Source of the DNA: Alphaproteobacteria bacterium
GTDB taxonomy: Bacteria > Pseudomonadota > Alphaproteobacteria > UBA828
Direction: 5' to 3'
Length of the DNA: 54,817 nucleotides
NCBI GenBank assembly: GCA_022826665.1
Contig: JAJDUK010000084.1
Span: 1-54,817, forward strand
The notes beneath the pieces were generated by a model. The model worked only from the letters and a program-made list of their open reading frames with translations. It did not search any database and had not been told where the DNA came from. Shown piece after piece: positions 9,557 through 17,473 of this stretch (its first letter is position 1; each line of letters starts with the position of its first letter). A program made the position numbers and the translations under genes.

Positions 9557-11266
9557 ATGTCACTCAGAAGTCTCGTGTTGTTGGCGGGCGCGGCGCTGCT
9601 TGGGCTGCAGGTTCTCGCCGCCCCGGCCTCGGCAGGCCAGCGTGTGGCGCTGGTGATCGGCAATGCGTCCTACGCCCATGCGCCGAGCCTCGCGAACCCC
9701 CTCAACGACGCGACCGACATCGGCGCCGCGCTCGACCGCCTCGGCTTCGCCGTCACGCGCATTGATAATGCTGACCAGGTGGAACTGCGCCGAGGCCTGC
9801 AGCAGTTCTCGCTCGCGGCGTCGGCGTCCAAGATGGCGGTGGTGTTCTACGCCGGCCACGGCATCGAGGTGGACAAGCGCAACTTCCTGATCCCAATCGA
9901 CGCCCGCCTCCGGAGCGACGCCGACGTGGAGTTCGAGACGGTGCCGCTCGATTTGCTCTCGCGGGCGGTGGAGCGGGCGAAGGGCCTGCGCCTGATCATC
10001 CTTGATGCCTGCCGGGACAATCCCTTCGCGGTGGCGATGCAGCGCTCCGGCGCGACGCGTTCGATCGGCCGGGGTCTCGCGAGCGTGGAGCCCTCCGGCG
10101 AGACGCTGGTTGCGTATGCGGCAAAGGAGGGGACGGTCGCGTCCGACGGCGAGGGACGGAAGCCAAACGTTCAGATTGCGGTGACCCCCGACGAGCCCGA
10201 GCGCGTGGTATCGCCCGAGCCGGCGCCGCCCGCGCCGGATGTGGAGGAGGCGTCGCTTGGGCTGGAGCGTGCGGAGCGGCGGCAGATTCAGATGGGCCTG
10301 GCTGCCCTGGGGTTCGATCCTGGCCCGGCGGACGGGCTATTCGGGCAACGCACGCGCGCGTCCATTGGCGGATGGCAATCGTCCCAAGGCGGTAACGAGA
10401 CCGGCTATCTCGACGCGGAGGCGGCCAAGCTGCTGCTGGCCGCAGGAGAGGAAGCCGCGCGCAAGCGAGCGGCAGAGGAGGAGCGCAAGCGAGCGGCCAT
10501 GCGACCGGGTCGGATGTTCCGTGACTGTCCCGAGTGCCCGGAGATGGTGGTGGTGCCGGCGGGCTCGTTCACCATGGGCTCGCCGTCGTCGGAGGAAGGC
10601 CATGAGGATGGCGAAGGCCCGCAACACCGCGTATCGATCCCCGCGCCGTTTGCGGTGGGCAAGTACGAAGTGACGTTTTCGGAGTGGGACGCGTGCGTAA
10701 CGGCGGGCGGTTGCAATGGCTATCGGCCGGATGACAGAGGCTGGGGCCGGGGGCGGCGTCCCGTAATCAACGTGAGCTGGGATGATGCGAAGTCCTACGT
10801 GGGCTGGCTTTCGCGGAAGACAGGGAAGCGCTATCGCCTTTTGTCGGAAGCCGAGTGGGAGTATGCGGCGCGGGCGGGGACGACGGGACCGTTTCACTTC
10901 GGCTCGACGATCTCAACCGACCAGGCAAACTATGACGGGAACTACGCCTATGGCTCCGGCCGCAAGGGTTCGTACAGGAGGAGGTCGCTGCCTGTCGGGT
11001 CGTTCCCGGCCAACGCATTTGGCCTGCACGATGTGCACGGCAACGTCTGGGAGTGGGTTGAGGATTGCTGGCATGGGAGCTACGCGGGCGCGCCCACCGA
11101 TGGCGGCGCTTGGGTGTCGGGCGGCGATTGTGGGACGCGCGTTCTCCGCGGCGGCTCCTGGGACAGCCTTCCGAGGGGCCTCCGCTTCGCGTACCGCGGC
11201 TGGTACTCCTCCGAGACCCGCTTCAACGGCCTCGGGTTCCGTGTCTCCCGGACGCTCAGCCCATGA
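9557..11266 (+). CDS. Caspase-like / peptidoglycan-binding / FGE-sulfatase protein, intact
   Basis: The ATG at 9557 with GAAGGGAGG just upstream gives 569 residues. The order is a signal peptide (1-26, ASA/G), a C14 caspase-like domain (28-200) with His101 (FYAGHG) and Cys152 (ILDACRDNPF), a linker, a PG_binding_1-like repeat (240-296), an Ala/Glu/Arg-rich helix (297-315) and an FGE-sulfatase domain (324-569) ending in RVLRGGSW...RFAYRGWY...NGLGFRVSR. The C-terminal core lacks the paired cysteines of true formylglycine-generating enzymes, so this domain is more likely a C-type-lectin-fold binding module. The caspase domain is shorter at its C-terminal end than in the next gene: the sequence jumps from DGEGR to KPNVQIAV, a sign of internal deletion. 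The stop overlaps the next start (ATGA). Confidence 0.9.
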   Translation: MSLRSLVLLAGAALLGLQVLAAPASAGQRVALVIGNASYAHAPSLANPLNDATDIGAALDRLGFAVTRIDNADQVELRRGLQQFSLAASASKMAVVFYAGHGIEVDKRNFLIPIDARLRSDADVEFETVPLDLLSRAVERAKGLRLIILDACRDNPFAVAMQRSGATRSIGRGLASVEPSGETLVAYAAKEGTVASDGEGRKPNVQIAVTPDEPERVVSPEPAPPAPDVEEASLGLERAERRQIQMGLAALGFDPGPADGLFGQRTRASIGGWQSSQGGNETGYLDAEAAKLLLAAGEEAARKRAAEEERKRAAMRPGRMFRDCPECPEMVVVPAGSFTMGSPSSEEGHEDGEGPQHRVSIPAPFAVGKYEVTFSEWDACVTAGGCNGYRPDDRGWGRGRRPVINVSWDDAKSYVGWLSRKTGKRYRLLSEAEWEYAARAGTTGPFHFGSTISTDQANYDGNYAYGSGRKGSYRRRSLPVGSFPANAFGLHDVHGNVWEWVEDCWHGSYAGAPTDGGAWVSGGDCGTRVLRGGSWDSLPRGLRFAYRGWYSSETRFNGLGFRVSRTLSP

Positions 11267-12363
11267 GTCCTTACCTCTTTACCTCCGGGGTCCAGGGGCG
11301 GAGCCCCTGGCCGATTCTTGTCGCCTCTGCGATCCTGCTGATGTGTGCGCTCAATGCACCCGCCTCGGCCGGCCAGCGCGTGGCGCTGGTGATTGGCAAT
11401 GCGTCGTACGAGCATGCGCCGAGCCTGGCGAACCCCCTCAACGACGCGAACGACATCGGCGCCTCCCTGGAGCGCCTCGGCTTCGCGGTCACACAACTCC
11501 CGAACGCGAGCCGGGCGGAGTTGTGGGACGGCCTCCAGAAGTTCAGCCTCGCGGCGTCGGCGTCCGAGATGGCGGTGGTGTTCTATGCCGGCCACGGCAT
11601 CGAGGTGGACAAACGCAACTTCCTGATCCCCGTCGACGCCCGCCTCCTGAGCGACGCCGACGTGGAGTTCGAGGCGGTGCCCCTCGATCTGCTCTCCCGC
11701 GCCGTGGAGCGGGCGAAGGGCCTGCGCCTGATCATCCTCGATGCCTGCCGCGACAACCCCTTCGCGGTGGCGATGCAACGTGCCGGCGCGACGCGCTCCA
11801 TCGGCCGGGGTCTTGCGAGCGTGGAGCCCTCGGGCGAGACGCTAGTGGCCTATGCGGCGAAGGAGGGGACGGTCGCGGCGGACGGAGAGGGTCGGAACAG
11901 CCCGTACACCTCCGCCCTGCTCGCCCACCTAGAGGAGCCGGGGCTGGAAGTGGGTCTGATGTTCCGCAAGGTGCGGGACTCGGTGCTGGCCTCCACGGGC
12001 GGGCGCCAAGAGCCCTTCGTCTACGGCTTGCTCTCGAGCGCGGGGGCATACCTCGCAGCACGGCCCGAACCGGAAGAGCCCAAAACGATCGTCAGACCGG
12101 GTCCCGAAGATACCAAGCCCGAGCCTGTGGCTCCTGGCAACGACAGGCGCCTGACAGCGGAGGAGCTTGCCGCCGAACGGGTGTTCTGGGAGTCGGTGAA
12201 AGATAGTCAGAAGGCTCAGGAGCTTCGGGCCTATCTCGACCGCTACCCGGAGGGCACGTACGCGGTCCTGGCGCGCAGCCGGCTGCAGGGATTGATCGGG
12301 CCAGAGGAGAAGCCCGACGTTCAGGTCGCGGTTATACGCGACTGCGTCTGGCGATCGGTATGA
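11263..12363 (+). CDS. Secreted caspase-like (C14) protein
   Basis: The 366-residue protein starts inside the stop of the preceding gene. It has an N-terminal hydrophobic export signal (residues 17-36, cut near ASA/G) and a full C14 caspase domain (38-262) with His111 (FYAGHG) and Cys162 (ILDACRDNPF). From AGQRVALVIGNAS to DGEGR it is nearly identical to the preceding gene, so the two arose by a recent tandem duplication. This copy keeps the later caspase segment (SPYTSALLAHL, FRKVRDSVLAST, QEPFVYG) and a helical C-terminal tail (VFWESVKDSQKAQELRAYLDRYPEG) resembling the linker of other caspase/FGE proteins. It ends just after PDVQVAV, where the peptidoglycan-binding and FGE domains of its relatives would follow. 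The sequence up to 12620 holds only short coding-like scraps. Confidence 0.88.
   Translation: MSPYLFTSGVQGRSPWPILVASAILLMCALNAPASAGQRVALVIGNASYEHAPSLANPLNDANDIGASLERLGFAVTQLPNASRAELWDGLQKFSLAASASEMAVVFYAGHGIEVDKRNFLIPVDARLLSDADVEFEAVPLDLLSRAVERAKGLRLIILDACRDNPFAVAMQRAGATRSIGRGLASVEPSGETLVAYAAKEGTVAADGEGRNSPYTSALLAHLEEPGLEVGLMFRKVRDSVLASTGGRQEPFVYGLLSSAGAYLAARPEPEEPKTIVRPGPEDTKPEPVAPGNDRRLTAEELAAERVFWESVKDSQKAQELRAYLDRYPEGTYAVLARSRLQGLIGPEEKPDVQVAVIRDCVWRSV
11292..11310. repeat. Short palindrome of extragenic-repeat type inside the signal-peptide codons
   Basis: CCAGGGG (11292-11298) and CCCCTGG (11304-11310) form a perfect 7-base inverted repeat around CGGAG. Sequences of the form GGGGCGGAGCCCC are common extragenic palindromes in alphaproteobacteria. 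Here it lies within codons 10-16 of the second caspase gene and reads QGRSPW, so either such a repeat was inserted without breaking the frame or translation begins later. Confidence 0.5.
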
Positions 12364-12620
12364 GGGTAACTGGACCAACGGCTGTTTTTCGAAGTCGGGC
12401 GTCGGGCAAGCATGGATTGCGACAACGAAAGAGGCTTGCGGTTTCGAATGATTCCGAACGGAAGTGATGAAGGTCGTCAGCAAGTGCAGTCGCGATCCCG
12501 CTGGGCCGCCATCCACGATAAGAAGTGTTCAATTCTCGCCCGGAGTGCAGATTACTTGAGTAATGATTCCCAGAAGCCATCGGATCTCACGCCACCGGAA
12601 CTACCGACTACGCGCCAGCC

Positions 12621-13214
12621 ATGGCGAAAACGTTTCCGATCAAATTTCGGCACTTGCCGTCCACTATCCCGTCTCGGTACAACGATCAACAATCCTCATC
12701 CACCGCCCTTAGAGCGGTTGCACCGACAAGCTACGCTCCAATTGTATTCAAACTGCGCTCCTACTATTGCGGGAAGCTGTATTCCCTATGGCATACCGAT
12801 CCTAACGCCAATGTACTTACCCGCTATACGCAAGTAGAAATATATGAGAGAGCAATGACGGAAATATGCAAAATTGAGACTGAGCATGCAGACAAGCGGT
12901 ATTATATCCTGATTTCGGTCAGAAAACCAGAAAATGATGTAGTATCAATCCATGTGAACATTTGTGACAAGAAATTTACCGCATTTCGTGTCCCGATGAC
13001 TGAAAGCAGCATTAGTGTTCCTCTGTCCATCCAATTGACCTCCTTTGAATCGTGCGTATTGGGATGTGTAGTTGGGGCTGTAATAGGAGACGTTTGTGAG
13101 TGTCGAAGAGGATCAAAAAACGCAGATAACTTTATCGACTGCTTGGAATGCAAGGGATACAATTTAATGGATAGTGTTACGACGTGTCTTGATAGTTGCC
13201 TTGCGGCGACTTAG
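12621..13214 (+). CDS. Hypothetical protein with cysteine-rich C-terminus
   Basis: No family is recognised. The open frame gives 197 residues from 12621, but the most protein-like part begins at the ATG at 12852 (MTEICKIETEH), which has GAGAGA just upstream and would give 119 residues. From there the DNA is clearly AT-richer than the flanks, suggesting transfer. Visible features are a beta-rich middle (YYILISVRK, VVSIHVNICDKKF), a hydrophobic stretch (CVLGCVVGAVIGDVC) and about ten cysteines in the last 75 residues. It follows the caspase genes on the same strand after a 260-base gap. Reality and start are uncertain. Confidence 0.4.
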   Translation: MAKTFPIKFRHLPSTIPSRYNDQQSSSTALRAVAPTSYAPIVFKLRSYYCGKLYSLWHTDPNANVLTRYTQVEIYERAMTEICKIETEHADKRYYILISVRKPENDVVSIHVNICDKKFTAFRVPMTESSISVPLSIQLTSFESCVLGCVVGAVIGDVCECRRGSKNADNFIDCLECKGYNLMDSVTTCLDSCLAAT

Positions 13215-13318
13215 GCTGTTGATCGGCACGTGCGTTTGGTGCCGATCGGCGCGGTAACCCTTTGATCTCGCCAGATTACGAGGAGTTAGAAAAGCACGCT
13301 TCCTTGAGTAACATCTGC

Positions 13319-13690
13319 TTAGGCGATTGACGGAATTGGGTTTTGTTTTCTCTCTCCTTGCGTTTTCGGGATGAGTTGGAATCCTAGTTTTTGGGCTTGG
13401 CGGTTGAGATGAGCAAATCTCCTGTTGAGGCGTCGCTTCTCGTAGGCGTCGATGCCCTGCTCGACGCATTCCTGGCCTTCGGTCACCATGAGGTAGATCA
13501 GGCAGGCGAGTTCTCGGGCGGTCGCCTTGATCGCAGCGGGGGTGTCCATTCGGGCGAGCCTTGTGCGGTGCTTGCGCCGATGAAGGTCTGGCTGCGGCGC
13601 GCGGCCATGGCCGCCTTGCGCAGGGCCTGCCCGACGGGGTTGATCGCCTTCGGGGACTTGCCGGGGAGGTTCTTGCGGTCGTTGAGCCCG
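13319..13690 (-). pseudogene. IS110-family transposase, C-terminal fragment with frameshift
   Basis: Reading down the minus strand, GKSPKAINPVGQALRKAAM and RRSQTFIGA match the region before the C-terminal end of IS110-type transposases. After a frameshift near 13560 the sequence continues as AAIKATARELACLIYLMVTEG and IDAYEKRRLNRRFAHLNRQA up to the stop at 13319, the usual end of such proteins. The N-terminal DEDD domain is missing. It joins IS66 sequence directly at about 13690 in the same frame, so one element interrupted or replaced part of the other. Confidence 0.65.
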
Positions 13691-13800
13691 GCGGGTCCGC
13701 CCCACGGCTGGTCATTACGCACAAGAGCGTACCTGTAGCCCGTCTGGGTCTTGCCTCGGCCAGGGTCGAGAACGCGAACCGGGGTCTCGTCCAGCCGCGA
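13690..13800 (-). pseudogene. IS66-family transposase (TnpC) fragment
   Basis: About 35 codons read LDETPVRVLDPGRGKTQTG...ALVRNDQPWGGPA. This matches the catalytic-core segment of IS66 TnpC proteins (A-D-E-T-P-V, L-x-P-G-x-G-K-T-K-T-G, V-R-D-D-R-P-x-G-G). The rest of the element is absent. The fragment is fused in frame to the IS110 fragment downstream, which shows repeated insertion and deletion at this spot. Confidence 0.6.
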
Positions 13801-13814
13801 GGTCTGGGACGAGG

Positions 13815-14105
13815 ACAGCGAGCGCTATCGACCCACCGGGCGAGGCCATCCGCATCATCGTGAAGGGCGTCAACGTCGATGGAACCCAGCTCGCCGACGA
13901 GCGGGAAGCGCTGATGTGGAGCCCCGTCAACTGCTTCCATCCGCAGATGACCCGCCTCGACCGCGCTGTCGATCGCATCACCCCGGAGATGCGCGACCTG
14001 GAGAAGGCCCAGGACGACACCGAGGTGAAGGCGTGGGAGTTGGAGACCATGACCGACACGGCGCGGAACCTCGGCGACCGCGCGACGCCTTCGAGACCAT
14101 GCACG
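13815..14105 (+). pseudogene. Fragment of an unrecognised protein
   Basis: The plus-strand frame around 13842-14083 reads as a plausible soluble, charged protein (GEAIRIIVKGVNVDGTQLA, WSPVNCFHPQMTRLDRAVDR, MRDLEKAQDDTEVKAWELE). It seems to continue after a one-base shift as RDAFETMHDTAAEAYRVHTGDVW to about 14155. No start with a ribosome site is seen, and its 5' end abuts IS66 debris. The mainly helical, acidic character suggests a phage or plasmid protein, but no family is recognised. Confidence 0.35.
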
Positions 14106-14121
14106 ATACTGCCGCCGAGGC

Positions 14122-14798
14122 CTACCGCGTGCATACTGGCGACGTCTGGCCCGGGACCATGACGCTAGGCGCCTGGCGGGGGAGGATCAGGCCCCGTCGA
14201 GTGTTGGAGGCCCGGCTTGCGACTCCTCGCGCTGGTTCCGTGGGGTTGGAAGCCCAAGGCGCGGGCAGCCTCTGCAGTTGCCCAGCCACCAGGCCGCGCA
14301 GCGCCATCAACGCGCTGTCGCTCTTCAGCCGCTCGCGCACCGCGCTCATGGTGGCCGCGCAGCTGGCTAGCCGGTCGGGGATCAGGCCGATGACGCGGGC
14401 AAGAGCATTGTGGACGAGACCACCCGCCGGCGCAGCCAACGCAGGGCGCCGGTAAGCTCGATGGCGTCATCGTCCGAGGGACAGCGCACTTCGTTCGCCG
14501 CATCCTCCTGGCTCTTCGCGCTCTCGGCCGCGACGACAACCGCCTCCAGATCGTCGAGCGTGCCCGGCAGCCGCGCCGCCAGGCAGTCGGCCAGAAGGCT
14601 GATCGTCGTATGGCTCTCGCGGCAATACCAGCGAGGAACCCTCGCGCCGGCCAGGGTCTTCCGCGCGTAGGTGCCGTGGCTTGCCACGGAACATCCGCCG
14701 TGCGGGTGATTCGGGCAGCGCTCAAGCCTTGCGTCGCGCCACGCCTCGGCTCTGACGTATTCCTCGCCGGTAAGCCCCGTTTCGTAGCGAAGCTGCAC
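14122..14798 (-). pseudogene. Zinc-ribbon-type protein of a mobile element, frameshifted
   Basis: The start at 14798 encodes a cysteine/histidine cluster (RCPNHPHGGC, then WYCRESHTTISLL) like the zinc ribbons at the head of transposase-associated proteins (DUF6431-like). A long helical part follows (LPGTLDDLEAVVVAAE, ALRWLRRRV). At about 14420 the frame is lost and the sequence resumes one frame over (HNALARVIGLIPDRLASCAA, ALMALRGLVAGQLQRLP) down to about 14200. I take the whole as one gene of roughly 200 residues broken by a single frameshift. It probably came with an insertion element or integrated plasmid. Confidence 0.5.
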
Positions 14799-15026
14799 CG
14801 GCCATGGCCCGGCGGGAGTCAGCCCGCGCGGGCCTCTTTCTTGTTCCTCGTCAGCCCGAGACTACGGTCCCGCTCCGGCACCGCCAACCGCCGAAGCCGC
14901 GATGCTCGCCGATCTCCCGCATTCCCCCACCATCCGGGGAAATCCCTGAACCGATCAATGTGAGAAAAATCGCCGACCCGCTATCCGGCTATAGCGGGAA
15001 ACAACAGCGAGGACGACCGGCACGTC

Positions 15027-15206
15027 ATGGAGGCCGTAGTAGGGCGGCGCAAGGGCGAGGACGCGGCGGCGCGCGAAGAGGGCATCGCTCATATTCTCGA
15101 CGATCCCGAGAAGCTCAGGGAGCTGCGCCGGCAGTATGAGGAGCGCGAACGCAGGGAATGGCGGCAGCGCAAGGGACGGTATCAGTCCCGGAGCATGCGC
15201 ATGTGA
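15027..15206 (+). CDS. Small basic, charged hypothetical protein
   Basis: The 59 residues from the ATG at 15027 are extremely charged. They begin MEAVVGRRKGEDAAAREEG, then ILDDPEKLRELRRQYEERER and a basic end, QRKGRYQSRSMRM. The middle should form one long helix, possibly a coiled coil. The gene sits beside broken phage-like regulators and could belong to the same element. No family is recognised and there is no strong ribosome site (AGCGAGGACG about 10 bases upstream). Confidence 0.4.
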   Translation: MEAVVGRRKGEDAAAREEGIAHILDDPEKLRELRRQYEERERREWRQRKGRYQSRSMRM

Positions 15207-15266
15207 CGGCGAGAGCGGGTCTCCCCGCTTCCGCCGCGATCCGCTCAAACGAGCCGAACGAGGTCA

Positions 15267-15479
15267 TTACTCCCTCCGGGGACCGTCGTCCGAGGTCGAA
15301 CGCGCCCGCCGCGCCGCCGCCCAGGCAACGACGTGGGAACGCAGATAGCGCACGCTGCTGCCGAAGCGGGAGAACGCCGGCCCCCCGCCTCTCCACCGGT
15401 AGGTCTCGGGGGTGCGCGGGCTCAGACCCAGCAACTCCGCCGCTTCCCTCGTCTTCATGTAACGGATGCCGCCTTCCAT
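15267..15479 (-). CDS. Helix-turn-helix (excisionase/AlpA-like) DNA-binding protein
   Basis: The 70-residue protein starts at 15479 behind a good GGAGACGGAG site; an alternative start is codon 8. Residues 8-55 form a MerR/HTH_17-type winged helix: MKTREAAELLGLSPRT as the first two helices, then YRWRGGGPAFSRFGSSVRYLRSHVVAWAA, the usual recognition-wing-helix pattern of excisionases and AlpA-like regulators. Such proteins act with integrases in excision or control phage and island genes. Two integrase genes lie 3-5 kb away on the same strand. Confidence 0.65.
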   Translation of the reverse strand: MEGGIRYMKTREAAELLGLSPRTPETYRWRGGGPAFSRFGSSVRYLRSHVVAWAAARRARSTSDDGPRRE

Positions 15480-15544
15480 CTCCGTCTCCTCCTCTCCTGC
15501 CGCATTGGCCGGAATCGCCGGAGCCTCCCCCCTCGAGCGCGGCC

Positions 15545-15963
15545 CTCACCGCCCCGCACTCAGCCGTGCTCGCATGCCCCGCCATGAAGGCGCGCACCCG
15601 GTCGACGGTGCCAAGCGCCGGCGAGCGCCCCCGCTCCAGCCTGAGCGCGAAGGTGGGATCGCCCAGCGCCTGCCGGCCGAACAGGTGCGCCTTGGTGCGG
15701 GTGACGCGGAGTCAGGCCTCGATCTCGCGCAGGAAGCGCGGCCCCCTGGACTCCTCGCCCAGGAAGGCCAGCACCTTGCCGGCGGTCTCTGGGCGCACGT
15801 CCGCGCCCCGGTCGAGACGGCCGAGAAACGACGCGTCGTCGAAGGCGTCCCTGCCAAAGCCGGTGCACGTCAGCTTCTCGCGCGCGATGCGCGCCTCGAT
15901 GGCATCGATAAGTACCTGACGGCTGCCGGGACCATTGGGGTGGTTGTCCGATGCGGTTTTCAT
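15545..15963 (-). pseudogene. Putative phage/plasmid-type DNA-binding protein with an in-frame TGA
   Basis: The ATG at 15963 starts MKTASDNHPNG, then IEARIAREKLTCTGFGRDAF...FLGRLDRGADVRPETAGKVLAFL, a pattern seen in small repressor-like proteins of alphaproteobacteria. The TGA at 15712-15714 interrupts it. The same frame then repeats the pattern as KAHLFGRQALGDPTFALRLERGR...TVDRVRAFMA. The two halves look like a tandem repeat of one 45-residue unit (small-helix, F/A-L-x-D-P-x-F, L-x-x-G-R, x-V-x-A-F), so the stop is a mutation and not the natural end. Confidence 0.5.
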
Positions 15964-15999
15964 GGGGAGAACATATTGGGGAAGAAACCGCGCAAGCAA

Positions 16000-16690
16000 C
16001 TGAATTAAGTAGCGAATAACCTACAGCATACGATGTCTCGAGACCTCTTGAGTCCTCTGGAGTTCCCTGCAGTCCCACCAAGTACTTTCAAGACCCTACT
16101 TCAATTTTTCGTGAGAATCTGGAGGGGAATGGTATTTGTCCTCTATATCGGAAAGCGGTCTATCCGGGAGCCGTACACCAGCCGTTTCGGAAGACAGATC
16201 ATCAGCCGCCGCGTCCCCCAGTTCGCGAGATAAAGGTGGAGGTTGGACCAAGGTTCCACTACCGATTTCGGATTTCCCTTGAAGTCTCCCCGTTCGCATT
16301 AATTGGTGAAGCTCGTGGCCGTGATGCAGGCCCGCGTCGACAGAGCCCGCAACGCCTTCATGTCTGCATCGCCGAGCGGGCAGTCGATCGCGTGAAACTC
16401 GTAGTACTGTTACTTGCTCACGTCTGGTCTTTCTGCTCCGGATCTACAGGGTCAGCGCGCCCACATCGAAGGGTTCGGCGGGCGAGTGTGTGGAACCGCG
16501 GGGATTCCGCAAGGCGGCGCGGTCATCAACAATCTCTTCCACATGGGAGAGACACGGATCGAGCGAAATAAGCCGAGGCTGCGGAGCGCGTCCAGTCCGT
16601 GAAGCCGGGGCCGCCATCCCTGTTCCAGAGCCGCATCGGCACGGCCTTGCAAGCCAGATTGATGAGCAGTGCTGCCACAGTCGACTCGAA
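16000..16690. other. Long stretch without a recognisable gene
   Basis: Open stretches on both strands are short, lack ribosome sites and give low-complexity or arginine/proline-rich translations typical of shadow frames. The only mildly protein-like stretch, plus strand 16450-16600 (EGFGGRVCGTAGIPQGGAVI), cannot be assigned. It is probably decayed island DNA. Confidence 0.35.
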
Positions 16691-17473
16691 CTAGTAGTCG
16701 TCATATGCCCGTCCCAACCGATCGCGTCGTTCTTCGTCGGCCGCTCTCCTCCTCAGCCTGTTATGCAAGAGAACGACAATCATGGCGACGACCGAGAGCA
16801 GCTCGGACGCATCGTCGTCTAGCATGACCTCTATGGCATGGGTGTCCCGAAGGCTGATTAGCCGCTTGTTCGCTTGGGCCACCAGCGTCTCGTCCAGCGC
16901 AATCATGAATTTGACGTCCCACAGGTTGCCTCTCACCTGCGCACCGTGGAAGGGGCCGCCCTTGACGTCGTAGACGCGCCGCAGGGAAAACAGCCTGGTT
17001 CTGATTGCGAAGTTGCCCGCCTTGCCTTCTACGAGCCAGGTAGGAGCCCACGAGAACAGCTTGCGCTTGATGCGCGCGACTTCGGTCTCGCCGGCATTGA
17101 CGAAGAATGATCTGGAAGAAAAGAAGGGCGCTCGCGAGCAGCTGTAAATCACGGTTCCGGCGTCGTCGAAAATCTCGATCCGGTCCCGGAGAGATAGCAG
17201 CTTGTGCTTATACTCAGCACTCTTGGCATGAGTCAGATTATGTCTCGGCCCGTTCCAAGGGATCGAGCCGCGCGTGGATCGAGTGTTCCCGCCAATCAAT
17301 GCCGCATTCAGGTGGCGGCATAAGGCGGCGATACCGAAGTAGCAGGTGTGTGGTCTGGTCTCTTGAAGGCGAGCCCGATTGCATGAACCGTCGGCGGTGC
17401 GGGCAGAGTCGGAATAGCTCTTGCCCGAAGGTAGACGGATTGCATCGCTGCATGCCTCTGTCGTCCAACACAT
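16691..17473 (-). CDS. LURP-one-related (tubby C2-like) protein
   Basis: Residues about 85-250 of the 260-codon frame form a LURP-one/YxjI-type domain. Strands include YKHKLLSLRDRIEIFDDAGTV and ARIKRKLFSWAPTW, then FAIRTRLFSLRRVYDVKGGPFHG and ISLRDTHAIEVMLDD, ending in the typical hydrophobic helix SELLSVVAMIVVLLHNRL. This fold is like the membrane-tethered tubby domain of phospholipid scramblases; the bacterial role is unknown. The family normally begins with the first strand, which here is at about 17235, but no start codon lies near it in frame. The 80 codons upstream to 17473 look non-coding. So the 5' end has probably been lost or altered and expression is doubtful. Confidence 0.65.
   Translation of the reverse strand: MCWTTEACSDAIRLPSGKSYSDSARTADGSCNRARLQETRPHTCYFGIAALCRHLNAALIGGNTRSTRGSIPWNGPRHNLTHAKSAEYKHKLLSLRDRIEIFDDAGTVIYSCSRAPFFSSRSFFVNAGETEVARIKRKLFSWAPTWLVEGKAGNFAIRTRLFSLRRVYDVKGGPFHGAQVRGNLWDVKFMIALDETLVAQANKRLISLRDTHAIEVMLDDDASELLSVVAMIVVLLHNRLRRRAADEERRDRLGRAYDDY

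Noticed and set aside
10526-11266. Catalytic formylglycine-generating enzyme
   Set aside because: The paired active-site cysteines near the C-terminus are absent and no sulfatase gene is nearby; the domain more likely binds a ligand.
12621-13214. Reverse transcriptase or template region next to the FGE gene
   Set aside because: No Y-x-D-D motif or other reverse transcriptase block is seen in this or any other frame between 9 and 21 kb, and no second copy of the putative variable region was noticed.
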